A stretch of 64,000 bases of DNA from Cervus elaphus. Taxonomy: Eukaryota > Chordata > Mammalia > Artiodactyla > Cervidae. Positions 12,850-24,394 of this stretch are shown here, piece by piece (position 1 is the stretch's first letter; every line of letters starts with the position of its first letter). The notes below the pieces were generated by a model that was not told the origin of the DNA, made no database searches, and saw only the letters and a program-made list of their open reading frames with translations. Both the position numbers and the translations under genes were made by a program. The stretch covers positions 51,298,001 through 51,362,000 of the forward strand of contig NC_057835.1 of assembly GCF_910594005.1 (NCBI RefSeq), written 5' to 3'.

Positions 12850-13130
12850 GGTTATTAAGTACAGTTCCCTACCCAAGACGATGTATTGCCTCACGCTGAT
12901 ATGGCAGGACTGGAGGGGGAATATATACATCTATATAAAAGCAAAGACAATCCTTGCTTTCTTCTTGAGCAGCTGCAGCCAGTCCCACTAATGGACGTGC
13001 AAAAGCAGAAATGAGCAGCCCAAGGTATGTGTTCATTTTTACAGATGGTACTGCAGACAAGTTGGTAATGGAAAAGGAAGTCGTGTACGTGAGCTTTTTG
13101 GCCATGGGGGTGGGGGGTGGGGGGCGACAG
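12850..13130 (+). other. Repeat-free block with TATA box, donor-like site and G-run
   Basis: TATATAAAA at 12932-12940, a possible splice donor CAAG|GTATGT at 13021-13030, and a G-rich run at 13106-13124. It could be a cryptic promoter with a first exon, or coincidence. An ATG at 13011 would not enter the GATA exon in frame. Confidence 0.2.
13106..13124 (+). other. G-rich run, possible G-quadruplex
   Basis: Three runs of 5, 6 and 6 G separated by single T; four G-triplets can be drawn from it. Confidence 0.5.
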
Positions 13131-14699
13131 AAGGACAGCCCGATTACACTACTTTCCTGTGTAATTGACCGTGTGAGTTATGGAAGAAGCAGTTTTCCCA
13201 TGAAAGATTTCACTTATTACAAAATTACATCATTACTGTTAAGGAAATGCATAATTCCAAGTTGTCTTTTTAAAATAATGTCATTAAAACTTTAAAAATC
13301 AGCTTAGACGTCTCTGTCTGCCCAGAGCCTCTATAATGAAATTATCTGCCGGAGTTGGGTTTTACCTGTAACAGTCACAGCATTCTCATTTAAAGACAAA
13401 TCTTTCATTTGAACAATGGCAAAATGTACTAGACACTTATTTTAAATCTTGGAAAAGTGTATTTAAATACCTGGTTTGGGGTCATGAAGAAATACAAAGT
13501 TGAATAAAAAATGAGATAGTATTTTTAAAGAATTATTTATAGATTCAGAAGTTAAATGAAGTTTAGGTTTATTGCCCTTAGGTCCACCCCCCCCCCACCT
13601 CCGTGTATTTAAAAATCACAGAGAATGAAATGGTGTAAGAAGTATTACAATATGGTCTAGTAAAGTTTTTAGGTATTTAGTTCAAATTGCATATTTGGTA
13701 TCAGGGTCTTTTATTGATCCATTTTCAGATTTTTAACATAGTTCTTAACTGTTTCAAACTTCAGGATATTTAACTGTATTTCTATACGTTTTATTGCTAT
13801 TGTTAAGTGAAAATAAGTGGCAATTACCATCTTTATGCTGAGCAAACTGTATGCTATTTAATGTCTGATCTCAATTCAATACCCAGTAAAACATGCTTAT
13901 AGAGTTAAGAATATTTTAGGCTTTGATCTTATATATATAATGAAATGGAAACTGTATCACACATGAAAAGTATCAGAGTCAACTGCACAGGTCACTGAAG
14001 AACATGTACTTTTATATCTAGTAATGGGGGAAATGTTTAAGGGAAAATAATTAAAAATACTTTCATATTATTCAAATCTGAGGAATTTGGTAAAATGACC
14101 TCATTTTTCAGAATTGGCAGTATTTTATCTTGAATAATGAGGATTCCACACATTGCAAAAGGTCTCTGCCAAGGAACATGCCAATATATAAAATAAGTCT
14201 AGTACACTGTTACCTGAAACATGTGTGTGTGCAGCACTTCTCAAAACCCAGTACCGCATTTCCTGCCCCATCTCTAGCCATGACGAATACAAATGAGTTC
14301 CTGGTTCACAGCTGCCTTTCCATGATGGCATTTCTAGGCACTAAGTCAGTGCACTCATTTTTGCTTTTCAACAGAGGCTTTGTTCACATATATTGTTTAT
14401 TTTTATTTTTTGAGACAACAGTATCAAAACTCATGCACTGCACCCATCTGCCTTCCCCACACCACCCCTCCATCCCCCAAATGCTGCATTCCTCTGGCTT
14501 CGACTGTCTCTTTCAACCTCAACACAGATCGTTGCCATATCTGATCAAGAATGAGTCATTTCTTTCTGCTACCTCAAAACTTGCATAATTTAATCAGCTG
14601 TTATAGGGTGGTTTGAAGAGATAAGGATTCTTTCAAAGCTAAGCTATGGTGAAATATTTTTGGTAAAAATTCCCCAATCACTTCTTTAGTAATAGGACC

Positions 14700-14935
14700 T
14701 GAAACATGGTTAAGAACTGTGGCTCTGAAGTAAGAGATCTTACTATTTAGTATATGAAAAATGCTTCTAAGGCTTAGTTTTCTCACCTGTAAAGTGGATA
14801 GAATAACAATAATGATAATAATAATGGTAATAATAATTCCTGTGTCTTAGGTTTGTTTAGAAGATGTCAGGTAAAGAAACTAAGTCTGTAGTGTATCATT
14901 CTACACAAAATAAATACTTGGTAAATATTAGATGT
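14700..14935 (+). repeat. MIR fragment
   Basis: AGTTTTCTCACCTGTAAAGT followed by an ATAATAATAA stretch and a CTGTGTCTTAGG segment resembles the MIR core and 3' part. Confidence 0.55.
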
Positions 14936-15009
14936 GTGATGGTGATTATTCAGAAAGGGTCAAGAAGTAGTCAAGTGAGTCTACCAGATAGCTGATGCAA
15001 AAATGGTAT

Positions 15010-15225
15010 TTCTTTATCACTGCACTCAGTCTTTGTTGCTGTGTGGCCTTTCTCTAGTTGTGGTGCACAGGCTTCTTATTGTGGTGGCTTCTCTTGCTGC
15101 GGTAGTTGTGGTTGAGGGGCTTAGTTGCCCTGCAGCATGTGGAATCCTCCTAGACCAGGGATTGAACCAGTGTCCTTCTGCATGGGCAGGTGGATTCGTA
15201 ACCATCAGACCACCAAGCAAGTCCC
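15010..15225 (-). repeat. CHR-type tRNA SINE (antisense)
   Basis: Complement of the artiodactyl CHR SINE: CTCTAGTTGTGG, CTTCTTATTGTGGTGGCTTC and a terminal tRNA-like head ending AAGTCCC at 15225. Confidence 0.8.
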
Positions 15226-18200
15226 AAAAATGATTTTTAGAAAAAGTCTTGTGTTTTTGCCTGGACTTAAGAGACTGGGATGTATTTTTGACACTAGTTA
15301 ATTCAAAGAATCATTCACAGTCTTTTACCTCATCAATAAAATGGGAGAATAATAATCCCTAGTAATTCATTTTCAGTCCAAACTGATATAATTATATGTC
15401 AGGAGTTCTTAACCTCAGAATCTGTTGGGTACTCAGATCCATGTGAAATCTTTGGATGCATTTTCTGAAGGACATTCTTTTGAACAGCCTGAAGTTATTT
15501 GCAAGATATTTTACATATCTTTTTTATTATCTGGGGAGAGTGTTATAAATTTTATCAAAAGAGTTTATGACTCCCAAGAATGTTAGAAACCATTGATATA
15601 GATGTAAATGCCTTGAGGATGGTAACACTTCATTGACCAGTTATTATCTGTTAGCTAATATGAAAAGAATTACTGATTATTATCTGTTATTTTCCTTTTC
15701 TTTCAAAATGACCACGTCATCATTATTATCTATCATAAAACCAGTCCTACTTAGGTAATACATAAAATACCTCTGTTTGTTTCTTAAATTAAGTGTTTTG
15801 AAGCTGAACCTTTTGAACTTTAGGTTTTTTCTAGAAAAGTCCCTATCACCAAGGTGCTTATTTTCTGTACTGTGAAGAATTCCCACAATAAATATTTGCC
15901 AAATATATTGTTTAAATAAAATTTGCAATAACTTTATTAAAACAGAATTGATTCTCATATTGTCATGCTGAAATTTACTTAAGAAGTACTAGAGTTGTTG
16001 AACTGTGCCTCCAAAAAGCCCCCCTTTTTTTCCGTTTTCAGTGTCAGATTTTGGCACTGACATAGAAGAAAGTCCCTGTTGAAATACTATTGACCATTGT
16101 TGTCACTGAAGGAAAGGTGAAAATGGATCTGTGGTGGCAGATATAGAAGCAATAAGAGGCTTGAGCAGTTCTTTTGACAATAGTGACTTTCATGTGGAAT
16201 GAAAAAAGACAGTGTAGATATAAATCTTCAACTATATTTTCAGCTGTCCAAATACATATTGCTGTATAGGCAGGACATTGTTACAGAAACAGCATGGGTT
16301 AGAACTCCAAAGATCTGGACTTTTCTAGTCCTAGTCTGTTAAATAATTTGTTTATGACATCACATGTTTGCTTTGCTCATTTTCCAAATATGGAGTAAGT
16401 TAAGTATGGAGATGGGGGTCCTTCACTTCTATGTAGTAGATTATATTATCTATATGATAAATTTCTAAAATCAGAAGATTTGAAGAATCCATACGAATAA
16501 TTTAAAATGTGGGATTTCCCCGGGGAACTCTTATTTTCTGCAATCCCGCTCCACGAGTCACCAATTGCATCTCAGAAGAAATGGAGCTAATGTGTTTTAA
16601 CATGTCCTGATATACTGGGCAACTCCAGCATGGTGACGTGTCAGTGGAAAAGGCTTGGGCACATTCATACCTGGGTACAATGTATGATTGCTAGAATATG
16701 AATTGCCTCATGTCCTGGAACAGAAGTTGTTCCATTGCTTCTAGCCAAAGATGTCAGTTTAGTTTACATTGGTCTCCATTAGCATTGCTGATGTGTTGAG
16801 GAAGTGAATTTAATAAGCAGGGTAAACAGGTTTTGTTTCCAAACTCTGAGATAGGTGATTATAAGATGGATGCTTGGCTGAACCTTGTAGAGTCTCTTCA
16901 GTTTTCTGGCAAGAAATCTGAGGGCATAGAGGGCTGTTTTAAAGCAGGCATAGACTTGCTATACAGCCCATTTCAACTGATTCTTTGCAATTTTATTTGG
17001 AGCAAGAGTCAGCCAAGGTATTGATATCTATTGCTTTCTGTTGGCAAAGCTCTCTCCCTGTTCTTGCTAAAATACTGGCCAGCCTGTGCTTCTGATAAAA
17101 TTCTGGCTGTGAATTTATTTAGGTGTTCATTGCAAGCCACTGTCTGTTTTAAGTGGTGTTAGGTGTAGCATTCTTTATATTCTGTAGGCTCTGCTGGTGG
17201 GTAGTCATAGTCAATTAATTCCTTAATGGGGGTAAGTGGGAGAGAGTGACCTTCTATGTCTCTTGGTGGTCAATAAGAGTGGTAATGGCTAAAATATTAT
17301 TTATCATCTATACAATAGTTTATTGAACTTCAATTTTATAATGACAGTCCTGAACTCATTATTTAGTTTGTATCAGCTCTTTTGGTGGTTGATAGGACAT
17401 TATTACTGATGGGACAATAAGCAAGGTTCTTGTTTCTGAAACGACTAGACTATTATCCATTTTTATAAAGGAACACAGAGAGTAAGCCCTCTGATGATTA
17501 GATAACTTTCAGCCTTTAAGTGAGATGTATTTGTGGGAGATGCTTCGGTTTCTTCAGAAATGTTTTCATATAATTTGCATGAATTAAACTGTCACTATTC
17601 ATCAACAGTCTCAGTTTTTATCATGTTAGCTGTATATATCCTATGTTTTTAGAAGATTCTGCTGTGAACAGAGAGATTACAGACCACGCCTGCCACATAC
17701 TTCACTGTAACTCCGGCTTCTAGCACAGTGCCAGGCACATGGTGGACATTTAATAATTAGTCCCAAAACTGAATTCAATTACACTTACCACTGAAGTCTT
17801 ATTACTACAAAGTTGTACCAGAAGATTCTATCATAGCCATCTGTACATTTCCCTAAAATGAAGTTCTGAAAGGATTCTTGATATAATCAAATACACATAG
17901 AATTGTTTAAAGAGTTAAAAATATTTGAGGTGCATCCAGACTAACAGCACGTATATCAAATTTCAAGTTGATTTGATTTAAAATGGCCAAGATATAAAAC
18001 CATAAAAAATGTGAGTAAATACTCTGCCTATCAAGGCTTGTTATGTAATTACATGGTTTCAGTATGGTTTTTATTCATAGAAAACTATTATAAAGGATCA
18101 TTTCTGCACAGATAAACTTCTCCAATGGGGACTTTTAATATCTTGGAGATGAATATCCATGTCTCTAAATGTTAAACCACTTGAATGAATAATTCAATCA

Positions 18201-19329
18201 AATTTACTTTTTATTGATCAAATGAAATAAGTTCTGTTAATAATGAAATTTGAAAGCCTTAAAATGTTTGCTTTTGGCTGATCTTCAAATAGTAAGATAA
18301 GCTATAAAAATAGCTGAACCAATTTAAAACTTTTGTTCCCATTCTCGTTCTTTTCTGAAGATTCATCTGGGTTTACCAAAATATGTGTCAGCGCTTAACA
18401 CAGAGGGATCTGTAATTGACTGAGAATTTAAGCCCCCTAAAAGCAAAAATTTGAATCAGAAACTTTGAGAAAAATGTAGTGATCATGATGCCTTAAAGTA
18501 GTTAGCTGTGAGCCTAAAGACTAGAGGTTTCTTCTGTTAGTTATTTACTCATTACTCTGCTTGGTGCACTCTCCAGCAGGGAAAAGAAAAAAAAATTATA
18601 TTGGATTTAAAATGTACTTTTATTAAAAGATGGTATGTCATTTTCTGTTTCAAATCCTGGCATGGATGATTGTCCAGATTCATCACCTAACTTGCTGTTG
18701 TGAAAATCAGTATGGTGGTTTTTAATACATTTGAAACGTGGGAAGGAAAGAAGTGATCCAAAGAATTCTCAGTAATTGAAAAGCCTTGGAGATGCCGATC
18801 ATGGGGGCTGGCCTCAGAATTCCTTGCAATGAACTATTCCTATCACCACCCTTCCTTTTTCACACAGGAAATTGCCAGCCAGCAGAAATAACATACAGGC
18901 CATACAGATTCGACCTAAAAGTTCGTGGGCAAACTGTTTAAACTTGAAGTTAAATGCAGTCAGTTCCTTGTTGGTTCCAGAATTTCCTCTTTAGACATTT
19001 TCCATTGAGGTGACTTTCATGTAGATTTGGGTTTTCTGCTGACCATCCTTCACTCTTGCCCTCCGTTGAAACCACATATAAATAGAAGGTGCACTTAAAG
19101 AAGGCCGGGGGCAGAGCATGCTGTGACCATGCATAGCTTTGGATAAGTAAGAGGACAGCTTTCCTTCAGCCTGAAAGAGGGCCTTTCGGGTACACCTTCG
19201 TGTTATCCACTAACTGCTTATATTCCTATCATTTCCTCTCCCAGAAGTGTCCTTATCCATATCTCTCAATTCTGTCTCCTGCACAAAGTCATGGAGGTTC
19301 AAATTATTATTAACTCCTTTTTGAGGGAG
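15226..19329. other. Repeat-poor intronic sequence
   Basis: About 4.1 kb without ruminant SINEs, LINEs or a recognisable exon, apart from MIR-like scraps near 15325-15365 and 17700-17765. A conserved regulatory role is possible but not shown. Confidence 0.5.
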
Positions 19330-19434
19330 GCGGGGCCTCAGTTTCCAGGATCTTGGTTTGGTGGCCAGGGATTGAACCCCCACCCTCAGCAGTGAAAGTA
19401 CAGAGTCCTCACCACTGGATCACCAGGGAATCCC
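19330..19434 (-). repeat. tRNA-derived SINE fragment (CHR-like)
   Basis: Antisense head: GGGATTGAACCCCCACCCTC through CACCAGGGAATCCCC. Confidence 0.75.
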
Positions 19435-22400
19435 CTATTATTAACTCTTAAAAGCAGCTTGTAGGAAAAGGAGAAACCATTTTATTATGTAAAACATACA
19501 CATATACCATCAGCAATGCATGACTCTAATGATGTGTATACAGGAGAGAGGTAGAGCTTCATTCTACCTGCCTTTTATCTTCAGGACTTAGCAGGTACCT
19601 GGCTTCAGCTATTTCTCAAAGAGAAAAAAAAAAAAGCCTGGAACGTAGAATTGGAAAAATTAACTCTCTTGATTTTCTTGTCTCCATCGTCGTTAACCAT
19701 CTCTGCCCAACTGAAGATGAATTTGTCAATCCAAATGGTAGACATTTCTAGGGAATATTTTTTTAAAACTTTATTTTCAAAAACAGGAGTAATGACTAGT
19801 GATAAAAATTATAGCAAGAGAGATGCTTTTCAACTTTATTAATATTTAGCCACTCAAGACAGACAGCACCGTCCTAGGTACTTATTACTTAGACTATTTG
19901 ATGACTGTTAGGGGACATGTTTTCTGTCTTTAACACAGTATAAAGGAGAATGGCAAACTGTTTTAAAACTCTGTGTGCCTGATAAACTGTGAATGAAATA
20001 AGGTCTTTAATGCCTTTCTTTGTCTTTAACAAGCTTGTTTTTAAAAAGTGAGGCAAGGGAGACTTCTATTTTGCTTCCTTTGGCAACAGACTTTTTCTCA
20101 GCACTTGATTGGGTTAAGGATGTTGGTGACGTGGAAAAAAATGCCATACTCGGTCCAACTAGGTGACATTATGCATGGTGTGGCTTTCGCTGGGGTCAGG
20201 CTGTCATCTGTGATGTGGTTTAGAGAGATGCGTCATGGTCCACGGTTCTGTAGTCACACAGTGAAGGACACTACCCACTTCTCCCACGTACTCTGCTGCT
20301 TCCGAAATTTCCAAGTGCATCAAACATAGGCTTCTACAGTGCTTACCAAAGTGATACATTTGTTAGATGGGAGGTAACTAAATGTATGAAATATTTCTCG
20401 CCACCTCCTACTCGCCGCCCCCACACAAGTACGGCTCCTATTGAATTCTAGGTGTGAACACCTAGATATTTCACTCTGACTCAACTTTCCATTCTCATAT
20501 TTGATAAGAATGACACAAATGAAATGCATGTTCTAATACTCAACCGTATGCTTTAAGCATATCTAAAATGTAAAAGAAGTAGATTAAGGTGATAAGAACG
20601 AAACCAAGTATTTTTCTCTTAACAAAAGAAATACAGCTTAATCCTTAATGGATCGATGATGGATCAATAACTTGAGAGCTTACTACACCCCTGACATTGT
20701 TTTAATTATATGTCCATTTGTCCACATTAATACTCAGAGCAGCTCACACTTTAAAGAGGGGGGCATTTAAGTACTGCTAGGTTAAGTAATTCACTCAAAG
20801 TTGTACTCAGCAACTCAAGACAGAGGCATGTTTTGAATGCACGCTGTCTGTCTCCTAAATCTATTAACCCCCATGCCATACCGACTCCAAATAAGTGAAT
20901 CCAAATTACTCTTGATGTATTTAAAATAAGATATGGTTTACCTAAAATATACCAGCCTCTATTGGAGCCTAAATGCTGCTTAAAGCAAGATGTGCCTGTG
21001 TAAACCAGCACTGTAATTTCAGGATTTTCCCTCAAACTAATGAAGGGCATTTTCTTTGCAAGAGAATTAAGTGCAAAATTGTGCAAGGTTGAAGTGTCCT
21101 CTGAAACCAGGATTACACCCACTTTGGCACGCCGCGTCAAGCAGCCAGGACGTAAGGAAAGAAAAGCAGGCTGCAGTGAATGGTTATACATTCAGGTTTG
21201 AGCTGCAGCCATATATGTGGGTTAGTTTCCAAATGGACATTTACATTGCCTTTATGTGGATCAAATTGGTGTTTATTTGCCAAACGTGTTATTTAGATCT
21301 CGGGGAAAAGACAGCATGGCCCCAGGGAAGTTTCACAATTATAACCTAACTAGGCTCCCCAGCTTACCTCGAATAAAGGGGGCCCCAGAGTGTTTGATAA
21401 ACACAAGCTCTGATAGTTCACTGATTTGAGGGAAATAGCAGTTTGTCCTTTTGCAGTAGGTCCCTATTGGGACTTTGAGGACCAGTAGCCAGCATTTTGT
21501 TCTGAGACTGAGAAATTTATTATACACTCCTGGTCCTGATTTGGGGGGTCGGGGGAGTAAGGAGAAAAGGGGAGCCAGAGATTATCTTTGTGAAAAATCT
21601 AGCTTTTATTACATCACCTGAAGTAGCACAACCTGCTACACTAATGAAATTGTGTTCTTGGTTGAAAAGGGCAATTGTTAGCCTGACTTTGTGCTCACTA
21701 AAAACATTCCCCCAATCTTGTTAAATTATTGCTCTCATTTCAGATTTTTATAGCTATGCAACTTACCAGTCCTCATTTCTTTACGTTTCATTCATTTTCC
21801 TTGTATTGATGATTAATGGAGGATGTCGAATGTTAGAGTGAGCAGGCATCAGCAATTGCAAGATCATAATTAGTTTAGCTGACGAGGGCCTCTGATAGCA
21901 CTTGCATCTGGATGGAAAAATTACCCTATAGGGAACTGGCTGCTCACCAGGTCTTTTTAGTGATACATTGTGAAACACCCGATGAATCAAATGCCCTTTC
22001 AATGCCAAGAAAGTGTTCCAGTCTTGAAGCCAAAATTATGTCTGCAGAAAGCTTTCCATTTGAAATGTATCAGAGTACAATTATAACCATTGTATTTTCT
22101 TGGCAGGGATACCCCTCGTCTACAGTATGGACTCGAGTTAAATAAATTGCCTAAATTTTATGAATCCCTGAAATTTTGACTTATAGTGTTTGTAATTTTA
22201 AATTTATCACAAAATTGGGTTCCAGCAAGACTTTTTCCACTCCTTATCTAACATGCATATTTTATCATTAAAGGCTTTGCTTCCTAGAGAAAAGAGAGAG
22301 CAGAGTTGCAATTCAGGCTGTCTTTTTTTTTTTTTTTCTTCTTCTTCTTCAGCCAGAGTTCCATTTCCTGCCTGTTAGTATTTGTGCCTATGAACACAGC

Positions 22401-23260
22401 CTGACTTTTGTTTCAATGAGAAGTTTAATGGAATCATTACTTGATAGCAAGAATGGGACAAGCAATGCTAATGATCTACTTTTAAATATTCTTGGGTTAT
22501 TTTTCAATCTGGTGATTAGAGAATTCAGTCCACTAAAATCCATTTGTGTTCAGAAAACGCTTGTGATTTCCAAGTCTGAGTCAAATAAAATAAATAAATA
22601 GCCATTGATGGGACTATGTTGTCTGTCTTAAGCACGCCCCTCATAAGGATTCTCATTAGTAATACTGTACTTCTAGTTGGCAGGAGTTTCTTCTGTTCCT
22701 CTCAGATTTGGGAGATAGAGGGTGTCTCTTTCAGATTTTACAGTTGCAAATGAAAAATTAGAACTAAGTGTCTTATTAGTGTCTTAATACGTATGTTACA
22801 TGAATGACATCCAGAAAGACATGCATCAGGTTTAATTGTAACTGCTGCACTTATTTAATTTACATGCTGCACTTATTCCAAGTTTGACTATATTTTGAAG
22901 CTCAGGTAGCCTGGGCTCCTCTTTTTCCAAAATATATTAAACATATTGCCATGCTCTGTCTTTTGACTTTTGACACTTTTAAAAGGTATATTTTAGGGTT
23001 CAGCATTTAGGAGCCATCATTAAGGGCACAAAACCCAAAGTTCAAAAAGTTAAAGCTGTTTCTGTGAAAAGCCTTTGGTGTTGCACACACCTCATCCATC
23101 ACTGTAGGGTTAATTATAATGAAAATCAGTGGTGCCTATTAAACACAATTGAACCTGACCTCATTATGGGCAGTGTGGTTTTATACTGTCATTGTTGCTA
23201 GTCTAAAGACAAAACTCCTGGGTTGATTTGGTCCAACTCCACTGATCATGTGACTCACCT
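19435..23260. other. Repeat-poor sequence upstream of the GATA exon
   Basis: About 3.8 kb with no young repeat. It has unique, mixed-composition stretches (for example 20960-21340 and 21600-22100) that look like candidate conserved non-coding elements. A pyrimidine tract lies at 22321-22350. No exon was recognised. Confidence 0.5.
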
Positions 23261-23291
23261 CTGACCTTGTATTTTTTTTTCCCCATTTCAG
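23261..23291 (+). promoter_or_regulatory. TRPS1: 3' splice site of GATA-finger exon
   Basis: A CTGAC branch-point-like motif (23261-23265) precedes a run of T/C (23272-23288) and a CAG ending at 23291. The exon begins on a codon boundary at 23292. Confidence 0.9.
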
Positions 23292-23414
23292 AGGCGCAGA
23301 GGCTCGGGTGTTTTTTGTGCCAATTGCTTGACCACAAAGACCTCTCTCTGGCGAAAGAATGCAAATGGCGGATATGTATGCAATGCGTGTGGTCTCTACC
23401 AGAAGCTTCACTCG
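23292..23414 (+). CDS. TRPS1: TRPS1 penultimate coding exon: GATA-type zinc finger
   Basis: A 123-bp, phase 0-0 exon of 41 codons, flanked by CAG and GTAAGA. It starts with RRRG, the end of a basic nuclear-localisation motif. A single GATA-type zinc finger follows, with four cysteines spaced C-x2-C-x17-C-x2-C at exon residues 9, 12, 30 and 33 (23316-23390). It includes the TSLWR and CNACGLY blocks typical of GATA DNA-binding domains. TRPS1 is a nuclear repressor that binds GATA sites and acts in chondrocyte, hair-follicle and kidney development. If residue 1 equals human residue 888 (1281-aa form), the finger falls at 896-920. Thr901, Arg908 and Ala919, positions hit by human missense mutations, are all unchanged. 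The finger is intact. The exon is too short to stand out as an open frame and the longer frame across it is not the coding one. A GATA1-6 exon is ruled out by the downstream exon. Confidence 0.97.
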
Positions 23415-23420
23415 GTAAGA
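23415..23420 (+). promoter_or_regulatory. TRPS1: 5' splice site after GATA-finger exon
   Basis: TCG|GTAAGA is a strong donor. It leaves phase 0, which matches the first codon (ACT) of the last exon at 27600. Confidence 0.9.
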
Positions 23421-24179
23421 ACTTGTTAGACTGTTTCAGGAAAAGCTTTATAAAACAGCCTGGTCTGTGGTGTGATAAGTACCATTCCCTGGCTTGCGGT
23501 GCCTGCCCCTGCAGAGTTTAATCCAGTTGCTTTGAGCGCACTTGTGATTTATGGTGGACCGGCCTTAGATGTTATGGGGAGATTCATGTGAGATCATTAC
23601 TAATGCATTATGTTTCTTTTGATATAAAAGAGGAAAATGATTGATTTCTGGGAACTTCACATAACCGATATGTGAATGAGTGGGTATCAGAATTCAGTGA
23701 CATTAATTTAGGTAGAAAGGAGAAACTTTTAAAGCTCAAAAGTACATAAATTAAAAAAAAAAAAGGCAAGAAGACTCTTCATTGTTCAGTATAAAATATA
23801 GGGCAAGGGAAAAAATGCTTCTTTTACAGTCTACTTTTGGAATTTGCAAGTGTCATCTAGGCTGGAAGTAGGACAAGTTCAGAAGAGTGGTTCTTACTGG
23901 GACCAAGATGCCAGGTGACTCTCTCCAGGGCTTCCAGTGGTATCTGAGGGCTTAAGGAGCACACAGCAGAACAGAGGAAGTGCAGAAATGCTCTGTGTCT
24001 TAAGATCTCTGGCTGGCTAGATTCTATGACTCTCTGAGCTACGTCAGTTATTTCTAATCAAATTTTATGTAGAATCTTATAATATTTAAACTTACAAATC
24101 TCCCATCTTTATATGCATTTGACTTCCTGAAAGATTTTTTTGATTTTTTTTTTTTTTCCTTTTTGGTTTAGAAAGTTTA

Positions 24180-24384
24180 GGGACTTCCCTGGTGGGCCAG
24201 TGGTTAAGACTTTGCCTTCCAATGCCAGGGGTGCAGGTTCATTCCCTGGTCAGGGAACTAAGATCCCACTACCTTTCAGCAGCCAAAAAACCAAAACATA
24301 AAACAGAAACAATGTTGTAACAAATTCAATAAAGTCTGTAAAAATGGTCCACATCCAAAAAAAAAAAAAAAATCTTTAAAAAAA
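24180..24384 (+). repeat. CHR-type SINE with target-site duplication
   Basis: Starts GGACTTCCCTGGTGGGCCAG, has GGGAACTAAGATCCCACTAC and ends in an A-rich tail. It is flanked by AGAAAGTTTA (24170-24179 and 24385-24394). Confidence 0.88.
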
Positions 24385-24394
24385 AGAAAGTTTA

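Larger units (their letters stand above)
1..23291 (+). other. TRPS1: TRPS1 intron, 3' part (5' end outside window)
   Basis: Non-coding sequence that ends at the acceptor of the GATA-finger exon, so it is the tail of the intron before the penultimate coding exon. The first 15 kb carries many ruminant SINEs, one BovB fragment and one L1 end, most of them antisense to TRPS1. The last 8 kb is almost free of young repeats. No coding exon is recognisable; open frames here are short or lie inside repeats. The assignment follows from the downstream exons. Confidence 0.9.

Noticed and set aside
14130..14588. 152-codon + strand open frame
   Set aside because: No recognisable domain, irregular composition, no splice sites that fit TRPS1; likely chance.
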